64,000 nt of DNA from Terrihabitans soli (GTDB lineage Bacteria; Pseudomonadota; Alphaproteobacteria; Rhizobiales; Methylopilaceae), in NCBI RefSeq assembly GCF_014191545.1, contig NZ_AP023361.1, forward strand, positions 2,074,501 to 2,138,500, in the 5' to 3' direction. Positions 34,242-43,900 of this stretch are shown piece after piece. Position 1 is the stretch's first letter. The number at the start of each line of letters is the position of its first letter. The notes below the pieces were generated by a model. It was not told where the DNA came from. It was given only the letters and a program-made list of their open reading frames with translations, and did not search any database. The translations under genes were made by a program, and so were the position numbers.

Positions 34242-34766
34242 CTAGCGCGTGACGTCGATGGCGCTGCCGCTGCCGGTAATCGACTTCGTACCAAGCCCGC
34301 CAGATGCGCAGCTCGATGTCGTGGTCGAGGTCGATCCCGAACCTGTACTCGATCGCGTGCCGGTGCCGGTGCAATCGGTGTCGCTGGAGCGCTGCTCCGA
34401 CGCGTTGATCGAACCGCCAATGCCGCTGGCATTCTGCGTGCCGTAGAGCGGCACTTTGCTGCCGACGCCCGAACCCGGCGTCTGCGGAACGCTCGAGCCG
34501 CCGCCGGGCAATCCAACCGCGCTCGGCGCCACCTGATTGTTCGGATCGGTCGCCGGCTGCGGCACCGGCTGGACCGCGGGCGCGGTCGTCGTCGACGACA
34601 GGCCTGAGGATGACGGCGATGCGGACGATCCACCGACCGAAGAACCGCCGCCAGAAGACGCGCCGCCGGAGGATGCGCCGCCGCCGGAACTGACCTGGGC
34701 GCTGGACAGAGATGTCGCCGCGACGAAAGCCAGCGCCGCAGCGGAAAGGGTCATAAAGCGTCTCAT
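34242..34766 (-). CDS. Ser/Gly/Thr-rich secreted hypothetical protein
   Basis: A 174-residue product with a clear signal peptide (MRRFMTLSAAALAFVAATSL, cleavage after SSA) and a mature part almost wholly of Ser, Gly, Thr and Pro, with GGGASSGGASSGGGSSVGG-like runs early and a more mixed end with two Cys. No family recognised. The start at 34766 has GGGAGG seven bases upstream; that ribosome site lies inside a perfect 14-base palindrome (34767-34780) which could hide it in mRNA. The stop abuts the stop of the convergent extensin-like gene. Composition warns that it could be a spurious frame, but the signal peptide and ribosome site argue for a gene. Confidence 0.7.
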   Translation of the reverse strand: MRRFMTLSAAALAFVAATSLSSAQVSSGGGASSGGASSGGGSSVGGSSASPSSSGLSSTTTAPAVQPVPQPATDPNNQVAPSAVGLPGGGSSVPQTPGSGVGSKVPLYGTQNASGIGGSINASEQRSSDTDCTGTGTRSSTGSGSTSTTTSSCASGGLGTKSITGSGSAIDVTR

Positions 34767-34878
34767 TGGGAGGCCTCCCACCTTTGGGAAGAAACGCCGT
34801 TGGACCGCCCCCGTTCCGGTATTGCCCGCTCTGCCCCGGCTCCTTGCCCCATTGGCGGGCCTGTGGCACCGCTTTGCC

Positions 34879-35652
34879 ATGAGTTTTTCCCCCGACAGCC
34901 CGCATGTGACCGCGGTCGCGCCCTCGCCCAATCACGATGCGCGGACCGAAGACGAGCCGGTCGATATCCTCCTTCTCCACTATACCGGCATGGTCTCGGC
35001 CGATGAGGCGGTGGAACGGCTGTGCGATCCGGCCAGCAAAGTCTCCTGCCATTATCTCGTCCACGAAGACGGGCGGATTGTGCAGATGGTACCGGAGGAA
35101 AAGCGCGCCTGGCATGCAGGCCTCTCCGTCTGGGAGGGCGAGACCGATATCAATGCGCGCTCGATCGGCATCGAGATCGCAAATCCCGGCCATGAGCACG
35201 GCTATCGCGATTTCCCGGAGGCGCAGATCGACGCCGTCATCCGGCTCGGCGTCGACATCTGCGAACGTCATTCCATTCCGCGCCAGCGCGTGCTGGCGCA
35301 TTCGGATGTCGCGCCGCGCCGCAAAGACGATCCCGGCGAGAAATTTCCGTGGGAGAAGCTTGCCGCCGCAAAACTCGGCCACTGGCAGAAACCCGCGCCG
35401 CTGACCACGACGGGCGAGGACAGCTTTTTCGAAGGCGATACCGGCGAGCCGGTCGAGGAAATCCAGTCGCTCTTTTCGATCTACGGCTACGGCCTCGAGA
35501 TCACCGGCACATACGATGCGCAGACCAAAGCCGTCGTCACCGCCTTCCAGCGCCATTTCCGGCAGGAAAAGGTCGATGGCGTGGTGGATCCATCAACCAT
35601 CGCAACCCTGCGGCGTCTGCTGAAAGCGCTACCTAACCTAACCGTTTTGTAG
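34879..35652 (+). CDS. N-acetylmuramoyl-L-alanine amidase (AmiD-like) with peptidoglycan-binding domain
   Basis: Zinc amidase that cuts MurNAc from the stem peptide. From ATG 34879 it has 257 residues. Amidase_2 domain at about 25-165: ILLLHYTGM (zinc His), KVSCHYLVHEDG, EEKRAWHAGLSVWEG, ARSIGIEIANPGHEHG and the second zinc His in RVLAHSDVAPRRKDDPG. A PG_binding_1 domain follows at about 180-250. No signal peptide is visible from this start, as in cytosolic AmpD/AmiD-like proteins of the group, so it may recycle wall fragments. The frame stays open upstream, opposite the Ser/Gly-rich gene, but without family-like sequence. Confidence 0.9.
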   Translation: MSFSPDSPHVTAVAPSPNHDARTEDEPVDILLLHYTGMVSADEAVERLCDPASKVSCHYLVHEDGRIVQMVPEEKRAWHAGLSVWEGETDINARSIGIEIANPGHEHGYRDFPEAQIDAVIRLGVDICERHSIPRQRVLAHSDVAPRRKDDPGEKFPWEKLAAAKLGHWQKPAPLTTTGEDSFFEGDTGEPVEEIQSLFSIYGYGLEITGTYDAQTKAVVTAFQRHFRQEKVDGVVDPSTIATLRRLLKALPNLTVL

Positions 35653-35805
35653 GTACGGCAACGTCAGGCTGTACGGAACTTAAACACTGTGAAGACAATG
35701 TGGCAATCACGCTGATTTTGCCTCATCTTCGCCCGGTTAAGAACAGCCTGCCACCCGATTTTCCGGCAAATCTCCGCGCCATCCCAAACATCGCGGAGAT
35801 CCTTG

Positions 35806-36510
35806 ATGATCCGAACCCTCGTCGCAGGGGCGCTCGCCGCCTCGTCTTTTGCACTGCCCGCTTTCGCCGATGCCGATGTGCACGGGTTCCTGCAATCGGC
35901 AACCCCGGAACAGCGCAAGGAGATTCGCGAGGAATTGCAGGATGTGCGCGAAGCCAAAACGCCGAAGGAAAAGCGCGAGGAACGCGCCGATCTGAAGGAC
36001 GAAATCCGCGACATCAAGGAAGACCGGGCCGAGAAGCGTGAGCGCCTGATCGAAGGCCGCTCGTCCACACGCGGCGCCGCATCGGGCAACAGCCTGCAAT
36101 CGCTTGTTCAGCGCTATGCGGAAGCCAATGGTGTTCCGGCTCAGGTCGGCCACGGGGTCGTGATGGTCGAGAGCCGCTACAATGCGCGCGCCACCGGCGC
36201 CGGCACCTATATCGGCCTCATGCAGATCAGCTACCGCACCGCCCAGGGCATCGGCTATACCGGCACGCGCGCGGGTCTGTACGATCCCGAGACCAATCTC
36301 AAATACGGCATGAAATATCTCGGCGAAGCCTATCGCCAGGCCGGCGGCAATCTGTGCGGCGCGGTGTCGAAATATCAGGGCGGCCATGGCGTGCGCGGCG
36401 TCACGCGCGCCGGCTCGGTCTATTGCGGCAAGGTCAAAAACTACATGGCCAAGGCCGCGCCCGCCGACCGCAACAAGCTCGTCGCCCAGCGCGAAAACGG
36501 CCGGTCGTAA
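35806..36510 (+). CDS. Periplasmic lytic transglycosylase (SLT domain)
   Basis: A 234-residue secreted protein. The ATG at 35806 is preferred over a TTG directly before it, because GGAG lies seven bases upstream. A signal peptide (MIRTLVAGALAASSFALPAF, then ADA) is followed by a highly charged helical segment of Glu, Lys, Arg and Asp (residues 30-85) that looks like a coiled coil, then the SLT domain: catalytic Glu in GVVMVESRYN, IGLMQISYRTAQGIGY, and NLKYGMKYLGEAYRQAGG. It cleaves the glycan strand to anhydro-MurNAc. Two cysteines late in the domain may form a disulfide. A strong terminator follows. Confidence 0.9.
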   Translation: MIRTLVAGALAASSFALPAFADADVHGFLQSATPEQRKEIREELQDVREAKTPKEKREERADLKDEIRDIKEDRAEKRERLIEGRSSTRGAASGNSLQSLVQRYAEANGVPAQVGHGVVMVESRYNARATGAGTYIGLMQISYRTAQGIGYTGTRAGLYDPETNLKYGMKYLGEAYRQAGGNLCGAVSKYQGGHGVRGVTRAGSVYCGKVKNYMAKAAPADRNKLVAQRENGRS

Positions 36511-36519
36511 AAAGCCGAT

Positions 36520-36553
36520 AACCCGGAAGCAGCTTCGCCGCTTCCGGGTTTTT
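36520..36553. terminator. Bidirectional terminator between SLT and DMT genes
   Basis: AACCCGGAAGC (36520-36530) pairs perfectly with GCTTCCGGGTT (36540-36550), loop of nine bases, with TTTT after it on the plus strand. It serves the lytic transglycosylase gene and may also serve the convergent transporter gene. Confidence 0.88.
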
Positions 36554-37421
36554 ACTGCCGTGTCGTCAGCGCGACGCCGAATGCGGCAACGCCCATGCCG
36601 ATCAGCTGGATGAGATTGAGGGCTTCGCCGAAGCCGATCCACGCCATCAGCGCGGTGACCGGCGGCACGAGATAAAGCAAGGACGCCGTCTGTACGACCT
36701 CGCCGCGCTTGATGAGCAGGAGCAAGAGCGTGATGGCGCCGATCGACATGCCGAGCACCGACCAGGCAAGGCCGGCGAAAAGTTCAGGCACCGGATCGAG
36801 CCGCAGATTCTCGGTCAGAAGCGCAAGGATGCCGACCGGTATCAGCGCCGCGGAAAATTGCACGACATTGCCGGTTCTAAGGTCCATCTTTTCGCCGGTG
36901 CGCTTCTGCCAGATCGTGCCGAAGGTGAACCCGGCAACGGCCAGCGCCGCGACAGCGAGCGCTATGCCGGGGATCGCACCTTCGACGGCGCCGATCTTCG
37001 GTTCGAGCACGAGCGCGGTGCCCGAAAAGCCGAGCAGAATGCCGATCCAGCGGCGCAATCCGACGTCTTCGCCGAGCAGCGGTTTTGCGACCATCGCTGT
37101 CACCAGCGGCTGAAGCCCGGCGAAAAGCCCCGCAATGCCGGCCGGCAGTCCGTGCTTCACCGCCCAGAACACGCCGCCGAGATAAAGTCCGTGCAGCAGA
37201 ATTCCCGAAACGGCATTGGCGCCGATCGCGCGCGGCGATGACGGCCAGGGCGCGCGGCTCAAAACCGCAATGACGGTGAGCAACGCAATGACGACGACGA
37301 AGCGCACTGATGTGAAGGTGAGCGGATCGGCGTAAGGCGCGACAAGCCGCGCGACGATGAAGCCCGACGACCACAGCACGACAAACAGAAGCGGCGCGCT
37401 GGCCGAGAACAGGCGGTTCAT
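36552..37421 (-). CDS. EamA/DMT family transporter
   Basis: A 289-residue inner-membrane protein with ten predicted helices in two repeated halves, the drug/metabolite transporter (EamA) design. The start MNRLFSASAPLLFVVLWSSG, the repeat-1 SVRFVVVIALL region and the later GFSGTALVLEP and LLYLVPPVTALMAWIGFGEA match the family. Members export amino acids, metabolites or take up small solutes; the substrate here is unknown. The gene ends in the shared terminator. Confidence 0.9.
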   Translation of the reverse strand: MNRLFSASAPLLFVVLWSSGFIVARLVAPYADPLTFTSVRFVVVIALLTVIAVLSRAPWPSSPRAIGANAVSGILLHGLYLGGVFWAVKHGLPAGIAGLFAGLQPLVTAMVAKPLLGEDVGLRRWIGILLGFSGTALVLEPKIGAVEGAIPGIALAVAALAVAGFTFGTIWQKRTGEKMDLRTGNVVQFSAALIPVGILALLTENLRLDPVPELFAGLAWSVLGMSIGAITLLLLLIKRGEVVQTASLLYLVPPVTALMAWIGFGEALNLIQLIGMGVAAFGVALTTRQ

Positions 37422-37514
37422 AAGGGGCCTGAGCTAGGAGCATTCGTTAAGCCTCGCAAGCGCCTCTTTGGGCGGGGTGCTTGCGTTCGCCGCCGCCCGG
37501 CCCCTAATGGGGGC

Positions 37515-37890
<376 letters not shown>

Positions 37891-37913
37891 TCTTCCGAGG
37901 TTTTACCCGGGCA

Positions 37914-37958
37914 ATGCGCGGGGCTCGCTCATGAAACATGAGCGGGCCTCCGCATGTC
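37914..37958 (+). other. Long hairpin after rnpB
   Basis: A stem of nearly 20 base pairs with one bulge and two G-T pairs, closed by an AAA loop: the inner CGCTCATG/CATGAGCG is perfect, and the outer ATGCG/CGCAT closes it. It starts about 25 bases after the rnpB 3' end. No U-run follows, so it may be a 3'-processing or pausing structure rather than a simple terminator. Confidence 0.6.
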
Positions 37959-38033
37959 CTGTTCGCGCTTGAGGTGTATTTTATCTGTTGCTCTCATCAC
38001 AGCGTGCGACTCGGCGCACAGGGGAAACGCAAC

Positions 38034-38246
38034 ATGGAATGGGTCGAACTCATCGCAACGCTGCTTCTGATCATCGGCGGCCTGAACTGGGGCCTTATCG
38101 GCATTGCGGGCTTCAATCTGGTCGAGGCCATATTCGGCTCATCGATCATCACCCGCATCATCTATGTCCTGGTCGGCCTCTCCGCGCTCTGGGCGCTGTG
38201 GCACTGGATCCAGGAATCGAGCGGCGGCGGCATGCCCCCGGTGTGA
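38034..38246 (+). CDS. DUF378 family two-helix membrane protein
   Basis: A 70-residue protein, MEWVELIATLLLIIGGLNWG then LIGIAGFNLVEAIFG, a second hydrophobic helix IIYVLVGLSALWALWHWI, and a short Gly-rich tail. The GGLNWGLIG motif, the central F and the second helix are the DUF378 pattern; the family is a small inner-membrane protein of unknown function. GGGG lies about nine bases before the ATG. A strong terminator follows. Confidence 0.87.
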   Translation: MEWVELIATLLLIIGGLNWGLIGIAGFNLVEAIFGSSIITRIIYVLVGLSALWALWHWIQESSGGGMPPV

Positions 38247-38282
38247 ATCAGCCGGGTTTGAATGACTGAAAGTCTCGAAGAG

Positions 38283-38309
38283 CGCCCGGTGAAAGCCGGG
38301 CGTTTTTTT
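38283..38309 (+). terminator. Terminator of the DUF378 gene
   Basis: CGCCCGG (38283-38289), loop TGAAAG, CCGGGCG (38296-38302), then seven T. Textbook rho-independent terminator; it also lies just past the 3' end of the convergent gene at 38327. Confidence 0.93.
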
Positions 38310-38326
38310 AAGAACACCCAACGCGC

Positions 38327-38677
38327 CTATGGCTGTCCCTGCGCAATACGGCGCTGCACGTCCTCTCTCAAGCGCGTGGAATCGACGGTCGCACCGGTAA
38401 TTACAATCAGCTGGGTCTGGTTGGCGTTGACCGGCAGGCAATAGATCATGATCGTGCCCTCTCTGCGGCGCACGCCAAACAGAAAATCGCCGTGGACCTG
38501 AATTTCCCCGGCTGGAAAGCTCACCAGTACTTCGCGTGCCCGTTCCACGCACCGGGCCTGCCGCATATTGATGATCTGCTTTCCGGCACTCATCGGCACC
38601 GACACTTGGGCATATGTCTCGCTCGCCATAAGCGGCGCCGCGAACAGGATAGCTAGCAGAAGCCCTGTTTTGGCCAT
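38327..38677 (-). CDS. Secreted single-domain protein of an unrecognised two-cysteine family
   Basis: A 116-residue product with a signal peptide (MAKTGLLLAILFAAPLMASE, then TYA) and one copy of an unrecognised domain of about 80 residues: KQIINMRQARCVERAREVL, DFLFGV, GTIMIYCLPV, QTQLIVITGA, then a basic helix ending in REDVQRR. Cysteines at 43 and 80 match those in the two domains of the upstream gene product, so it is a paralogue. The start at 38677 follows AGGAG six bases upstream. It lies 42 bases after the two-domain gene on the same strand, probably one operon. Function unknown; periplasmic or secreted. Confidence 0.75.
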   Translation of the reverse strand: MAKTGLLLAILFAAPLMASETYAQVSVPMSAGKQIINMRQARCVERAREVLVSFPAGEIQVHGDFLFGVRRREGTIMIYCLPVNANQTQLIVITGATVDSTRLREDVQRRIAQGQP

Positions 38678-38719
38678 CGTCTTCTCCTGCCCGGCGCGAT
38701 GCCGGAAGATCAGCAAAGA

Positions 38720-39391
38720 CTAGTCAACCTGAGCGACGCCCATCGATCTTTGTATGTCGCGCCTAACTTCGGTCGCGACATTTCCATCCTTCGAACCGAC
38801 GATCGCAAACAGTTGCGTCTGGCCGGGATCCATGGGGATGCAATACATCGCCACCGTGGCCTGACCGGGAAGCACACCAAAAATAAAATCCGGGTTGGTC
38901 TGCAAATCCTGCGCGCCCTTGTCCCGGAGAACCGCGGCCGCACGTCTGGCACATTGCGATTGAGTTTGATTGATCGCAGCCTTGCGGGCATTCATCGGCA
39001 CAAACCCGGCGCCTTCAAACGGATTTCCTAAGTTGGCTATCTGAGATCCGACCACATCGCTCGCAACGGATTTCGTCAACGTCCTCGCTGCTGCGCCGAC
39101 CGTTGACGCCGAGACGACAACAAACTGCACGCCGCCCTGAGCCGGCACACAGTAAACCATTACCGTCCCGTGCCGCGGCACTTCCCCGTACACAAAATCC
39201 GAATGCCCCTGCGCCAGATCCTGAATATTCTCGCCGCCAATTCTCCGCAGGACGTCGCTGGTGCGGCGTACGCACTTGTCCTGCGTCTGAGAAATAATGG
39301 ACTTATGCAGATGGAGCGGCACGTCGTTGGCGCGACCGGGCGTCACCAAGATGAGGAACAGCACCGCCGAGAGACACGCCCTGATGCCCAT
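38720..39391 (-). CDS. Secreted tandem two-cysteine-domain protein, unrecognised family
   Basis: A 223-residue product with a signal peptide (MGIRACLSAVLFLILVTPGR, then AND) and two copies of one domain: residues 30-113 (KSIISQTQDKCVRRTSDVL, DFVYGE, GTVMVYCVPA, QFVVVSAS) and 137-217 (KAAINQTQSQCARRAAAVL, DFIFGV, ATVAMYCIPM, QTQLFAIVGS). Each has two Cys, 41 and 37 residues apart (Cys40/81, Cys147/184), placed for a disulfide. The pattern is QxxCxxR at the first helix, F-x-(F/Y)-G, a YCxP strand, and Q-(F/L)-x-V. I do not know this domain. GGGAGG five bases before the ATG supports the chosen start. Confidence 0.77.
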   Translation of the reverse strand: MGIRACLSAVLFLILVTPGRANDVPLHLHKSIISQTQDKCVRRTSDVLRRIGGENIQDLAQGHSDFVYGEVPRHGTVMVYCVPAQGGVQFVVVSASTVGAAARTLTKSVASDVVGSQIANLGNPFEGAGFVPMNARKAAINQTQSQCARRAAAVLRDKGAQDLQTNPDFIFGVLPGQATVAMYCIPMDPGQTQLFAIVGSKDGNVATEVRRDIQRSMGVAQVD

Positions 39392-39617
39392 CGATACCTC
39401 CCGCCTAAAACAACTTATACGGGATTTTACATAAATTATCAATCTTAGATAGTCGTCGCACCGCTTCCCGCATGTTCGCAGAGCGCCCGGCAAGAACTGC
39501 TGAGGGCGGCAAAAATTATCCTTTCCGGCTCCTTAAATGGATGCAGAACCCACTGTTTTTATTGAGTAAATTCATGGAACGGCGATTGCAGCGCCAAGGC
39601 GTCAACAGGAGGACGCC

Positions 39618-40034
39618 ATGGGTTCCGCTTCACAGTCATCCGCCTCCCGGGATCGCATGCGGGAATCGCTGAAAAACATGCTGTCGATGACGCGCAATTC
39701 CGACGGCACGCCCAAACAGCTCGACCGTGCGGATGTGAAACTCGACGGCAAACTCGTCGCCATGGTTTTTTCCAGCGGCCTCACCGTCTACCGGGTGGGC
39801 GTCTTCACGGACATCGCCAATCTGCCGAAACTGGAACCCGGGCGTGAACAGGCCGGACTTCGGGCCCGCATGCTCGCGGCCCAGATCGGCGGCGAAGTCG
39901 AGTGGACGAGACCGCCTGTGCCGCCGCCGCTGACTTTTGCCCAGGCGCAGCTGCTCGGCCTTCCGGATGCCGCGCCCATTCTGAACCTGCGCAATGTCGT
40001 TGCATCGCAGCAGCGCTTTCTGGCGACGGCGTAA
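39618..40034 (+). CDS. Hypothetical protein, 138 residues
   Basis: No family recognised. The product is cytoplasmic by appearance: a Ser/Arg-rich start (MGSASQSSASRDRMRESLKN), then a small alpha/beta-looking segment with DVKLDGKLVAMVFSSGLTVY, and a Pro-rich middle (EWTRPPVPPPLTF). A perfect ribosome site AGGAGG lies five bases before the ATG, and codon use is ordinary. The 226 bases upstream (39392-39617) are AT-richer than the surroundings and hold the divergent promoters for this gene and the two-cysteine operon; nothing else is seen there. Confidence 0.65.
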   Translation: MGSASQSSASRDRMRESLKNMLSMTRNSDGTPKQLDRADVKLDGKLVAMVFSSGLTVYRVGVFTDIANLPKLEPGREQAGLRARMLAAQIGGEVEWTRPPVPPPLTFAQAQLLGLPDAAPILNLRNVVASQQRFLATA

Positions 40035-40042
40035 GCGCAGAT

Positions 40043-40822
40043 CTATTTCGAGGCGTTGAACTTCTTCACCGCGCTGCGCGGCACCGAGCGCGGCACGAGG
40101 CGCTCCATGAATATACCGAGCTTGTTGAAGAGACCGGGAATGAAGATGGCCTTGTTCGCGACATAGGCATCATAACCGGCGCGCGCCATGGACGCGGCAT
40201 CCGGCGCCGTGTCGAAACGCGGACGGCCTTCAAGACCTGCAATCGCCACAAACTCCGTCTGCACCGGGCCGGGGCAAAAGGCCGAGACTTTCACGCCATG
40301 GTCTTTTGCTTCTTCGTGCAGCGCTTCGGAGAACGACAGCACGTAAGCCTTGGTCGCGTAATAGACGGCCATATACGGCCCGGACTGAAACGCCGCCATG
40401 CTGGCAAGATTGAGAATGCCGCCTTCCCGGCGCGCGATCATGCCGGGCAGAAAGGCGCGGGCGAGCGAGGTCACCGCGCCGACATTGAGGCGCACCATCT
40501 CATCCTGCCGCTCCGCATCGAGTTCGTGGAACGCGCCGCGCAGGCCGAACCCCGCATTGTTGACGAGTGTATGGACATCGACGCCTTCTCGAACGGTGAA
40601 ATCGACGAGGTCTTTCACGGCGCCGGGCGCCGCAAGATCAAGCCCCAGGGTTTTGACCGGAACGCCGTGCTGTCCCGAAAGCTCGGCCGCCAGCTGGTCG
40701 AGCCGGTCCTTCCTCCGGGCAACCAGGACGAGCCCGTGCCCGTCCTTGGCAAACAGGCGGGCGAGTTCCAGCCCCATGCCGGCCGAGGCGCCCGTGACCA
40801 AAGTCCAGCGGTTTTGAGCCAT
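40043..40822 (-). CDS. Short-chain dehydrogenase/reductase, DltE/YqjQ-like
   Basis: NAD(P)-dependent oxidoreductase of 259 residues. TGASAGMGLELARLFAKDGH forms the nucleotide loop, LVNNAGFGLRG the structural motif, and YYATKAYVLSFSEAL carries the catalytic Tyr and Lys; SFCPGPVQTEF-like APCPGP motif follows. The RR after VLVA suggests NADPH preference. The C-terminus ends in a hydrophobic then basic stretch. It converges on the 39618 gene and lies upstream of, and divergent from, carB. Substrate unknown. Confidence 0.9.
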   Translation of the reverse strand: MAQNRWTLVTGASAGMGLELARLFAKDGHGLVLVARRKDRLDQLAAELSGQHGVPVKTLGLDLAAPGAVKDLVDFTVREGVDVHTLVNNAGFGLRGAFHELDAERQDEMVRLNVGAVTSLARAFLPGMIARREGGILNLASMAAFQSGPYMAVYYATKAYVLSFSEALHEEAKDHGVKVSAFCPGPVQTEFVAIAGLEGRPRFDTAPDAASMARAGYDAYVANKAIFIPGLFNKLGIFMERLVPRSVPRSAVKKFNASK

Positions 40823-40962
40823 TTTACCCTGCCTTTTGGAGCAGACCGGGCTTCCCCTGCCCCCCCTGCCCGTGTAAACGACGCTTCTAGCCTACAAACC
40901 TATCGGATTCGCCGCTGCGCCGCGCTCCCGCGCGCGCTGGCTTGCCACGGAACGCGCGCTAA

Positions 40963-43900
40963 GTGCCTAAAAGACAAGACATAAAATCGATCCTCATCAT
41001 CGGTGCCGGGCCTATCGTCATCGGCCAGGCCTGCGAATTCGACTATTCCGGCACTCAGGCCATCAAGGCCCTCAAGGAAGAGGGCTACCGGATCGTCCTG
41101 GTGAACTCGAACCCCGCCACGATCATGACCGATCCGGAGCTGGCGGATGCGACCTATATCGAGCCGATCACCCCTGAGATCGTCGCCAAGATCATCGAGA
41201 AGGAGCGGCCTGACGCCCTCCTCCCGACCATGGGCGGCCAGACGGCGCTGAACTGCGCCCTGTCGCTGCGCCGTTTGGGAGTCCTCGACAAATTCAATGT
41301 TGAGATGATCGGCGCGACGGCCGAGGCCATCGACAAGGCCGAAGACCGCGAACTCTTCCGCGAGGCGATGACCAAGATCGGCCTCGATACGCCGAAATCG
41401 GCTTTGGCGAATGGCTCCGACATCAAGCAGGCCGACCGCGACCGCTATCTGAACGAGATCGCCGCCATCAAGGCGAAGGGCCTGAAAGACGAAGACGAGA
41501 AGAAGGCGCTCGATCAGTTCGAGATCGTCTGGGCGGCCGGCGAATCCGACCGCAAGAAAGCGCATGTGAAGAAGGGCCTCGCCGAAGCGCTTGAGGCTCT
41601 GCCGCATATCGGCCTGCCGACGATCATCCGCCCGAGCTTCACCATGGGCGGACTCGGCGGCGGCATCGCCTATAACGAAGACGAATTCATCGACATCGTC
41701 GAGCGCGGCCTCGACGCCTCGCCGACGACCGAAGTTCTGATCGAAGAGAGCGTTCTCGGCTGGAAGGAATTCGAGATGGAAGTCGTCCGCGACAAGGCGG
41801 ACAACTGCATCATCGTCTGCTCCATCGAAAACATCGATCCGATGGGTATTCACACCGGCGACTCGATCACCGTTGCGCCGGCGCTGACGCTGACCGACAA
41901 AGAATATCAGCGCATGCGCGATGCGAGCCTGGCCGTGCTGCGCGAGATCGGCGTCGAAACCGGCGGCTCGAACGTGCAGTTCGCGATCGATCCGAAAACC
42001 GGCCGCATGATCGTTATCGAGATGAACCCGCGCGTTTCGCGCTCCTCGGCGCTCGCATCGAAAGCGACGGGTTTCCCGATCGCCAAAGTCGCGGCGAAGC
42101 TCGCCGTCGGCTACACGCTCGATGAAATCGAAAACGACATTACCGGCGGCGCGACGCCCGCAAGCTTCGAGCCGACGATCGACTACATCGTCGTCAAAGC
42201 CCCGCGCTTTGCGTTCGAGAAATTCCCCGGCGCCGAAGACAATCTGACGACCTCCATGAAGTCCGTGGGCGAAGCGATGTCCATCGGCCGCACCTTCAAC
42301 GAGGCCATGCAGAAAGCGCTGCGTTCACTCGAGATCGGGCTTACCGGTTTCGACGAAGTCGCGATCCCCGGCCTCGGCCAGGGCGACGACAAGAACGCCA
42401 TCCGCGCCGCGCTCGCGGCTCCCAAGCCCAACCGCATCGTCACCTGCGCGCAGGCCATGCGCCTTGGCATCTCGGTCGATCAGATCCACGACGCCTGCAA
42501 GATCGATCCCTGGTTCCTGCACCAGGTGAAAGACCTGGTCGATATGGAAGAGCGCGTGCGCGCCCATGGCGTGCCGCAGACCGCTGGCGCCCTGCGTCAA
42601 CTAAAAGCGATGGGCTTTTCCGATGCGCGCCTCGCAAAGCTTGCCGGCTCAACGGAAAAGGAAGTCGCGGCCGAGCGCCATGCGCTCGATGTGCGCCCGG
42701 TGTTCAAGCGTATTGACACCTGCGCCGCCGAATTCGCCTCGCCCACCGCCTATATGTATTCGACCTATGCGCCGCTCTTTGCCGGCCGCCCGGCGGATGA
42801 GGCGCTACCCTCCGACAAGAAAAAGGTCGTCATCCTCGGCGGCGGGCCGAACCGCATCGGCCAGGGCATCGAATTCGACTATTGCTGCTGCCACGCCTGT
42901 TTTGCGCTGCGCGATGCCGGATACGAGACCATCATGGTCAACTGCAATCCGGAAACCGTCTCGACCGATTACGACACCTCGGACCGTCTCTATTTCGAGC
43001 CGCTGACGGCCGAAGACGTTCTCGAGATTCTGCACACCGAACAGAAGAGCGGCACGCTGCACGGCGTCATCGTCCAGTTCGGCGGACAGACGCCGCTGAA
43101 ACTCGCTCAGGCGCTGGAAGATGCCGGCATCCCGATCCTCGGCACTTCGCCCGACGCGATCGACCTCGCCGAAGACCGCGACCGTTTCAAACAGCTCCTC
43201 GACAAGCTCAAACTGCGCCAGCCGCAGAACGGCATCGCCACCTCGACCGATGAGGCGCGCGTCATCGTCGACCGGATCGGCTACCCCGTTGTCATCCGCC
43301 CCTCTTACGTTCTGGGCGGCCGGGCCATGGAAATCGTCCACGATGCCGGCCAGCTGGAACGCTATATGCGCGAGGCGGTGGTTGTGTCGGGCGACAGCCC
43401 GGTCCTGATCGACCGCTACCTGTCGGACGCCATCGAAGTCGATGTCGACTGCCTGTCGGACGGCAAGGACGCCTTCGTCGCCGGAGTTATGGAACATATC
43501 GAAGAGGCCGGCGTGCATTCGGGCGATTCGGCCTGTTCGCTGCCGCCCTATTCGCTGAAGCCCGACATGATCGCCGAAATCGAGCGGCAGACCCGCCAGC
43601 TCGCCCTTGCCCTGAATGTCGGCGGCCTGATGAACGTCCAGTACGCCATCAAGGATGGGGACATCTATGTCCTCGAGGTGAACCCCCGCGCCTCGCGCAC
43701 CGTGCCCTTCGTGGCCAAGACGGTGGGCTGGCAGGTGGCCAAGGTGGCCTCGCGAATCATGGCGGGCGAGAGCCTTGAGAGCTTCAAGCTAAAGCCTCAG
43801 AAACTCGGACATATCGCTGTAAAAGAAGCGGTTTTCCCGTTTGCCCGTTTCCCCGGCGTCGACACCATTCTCGGCCCGGAAATGCGCTCGACCGGCGAGG

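Noticed and set aside
36552-37421. Multidrug resistance exporter as a specific call
   Set aside because: The EamA family covers many substrates, and nothing in the sequence or neighbours indicates drugs.
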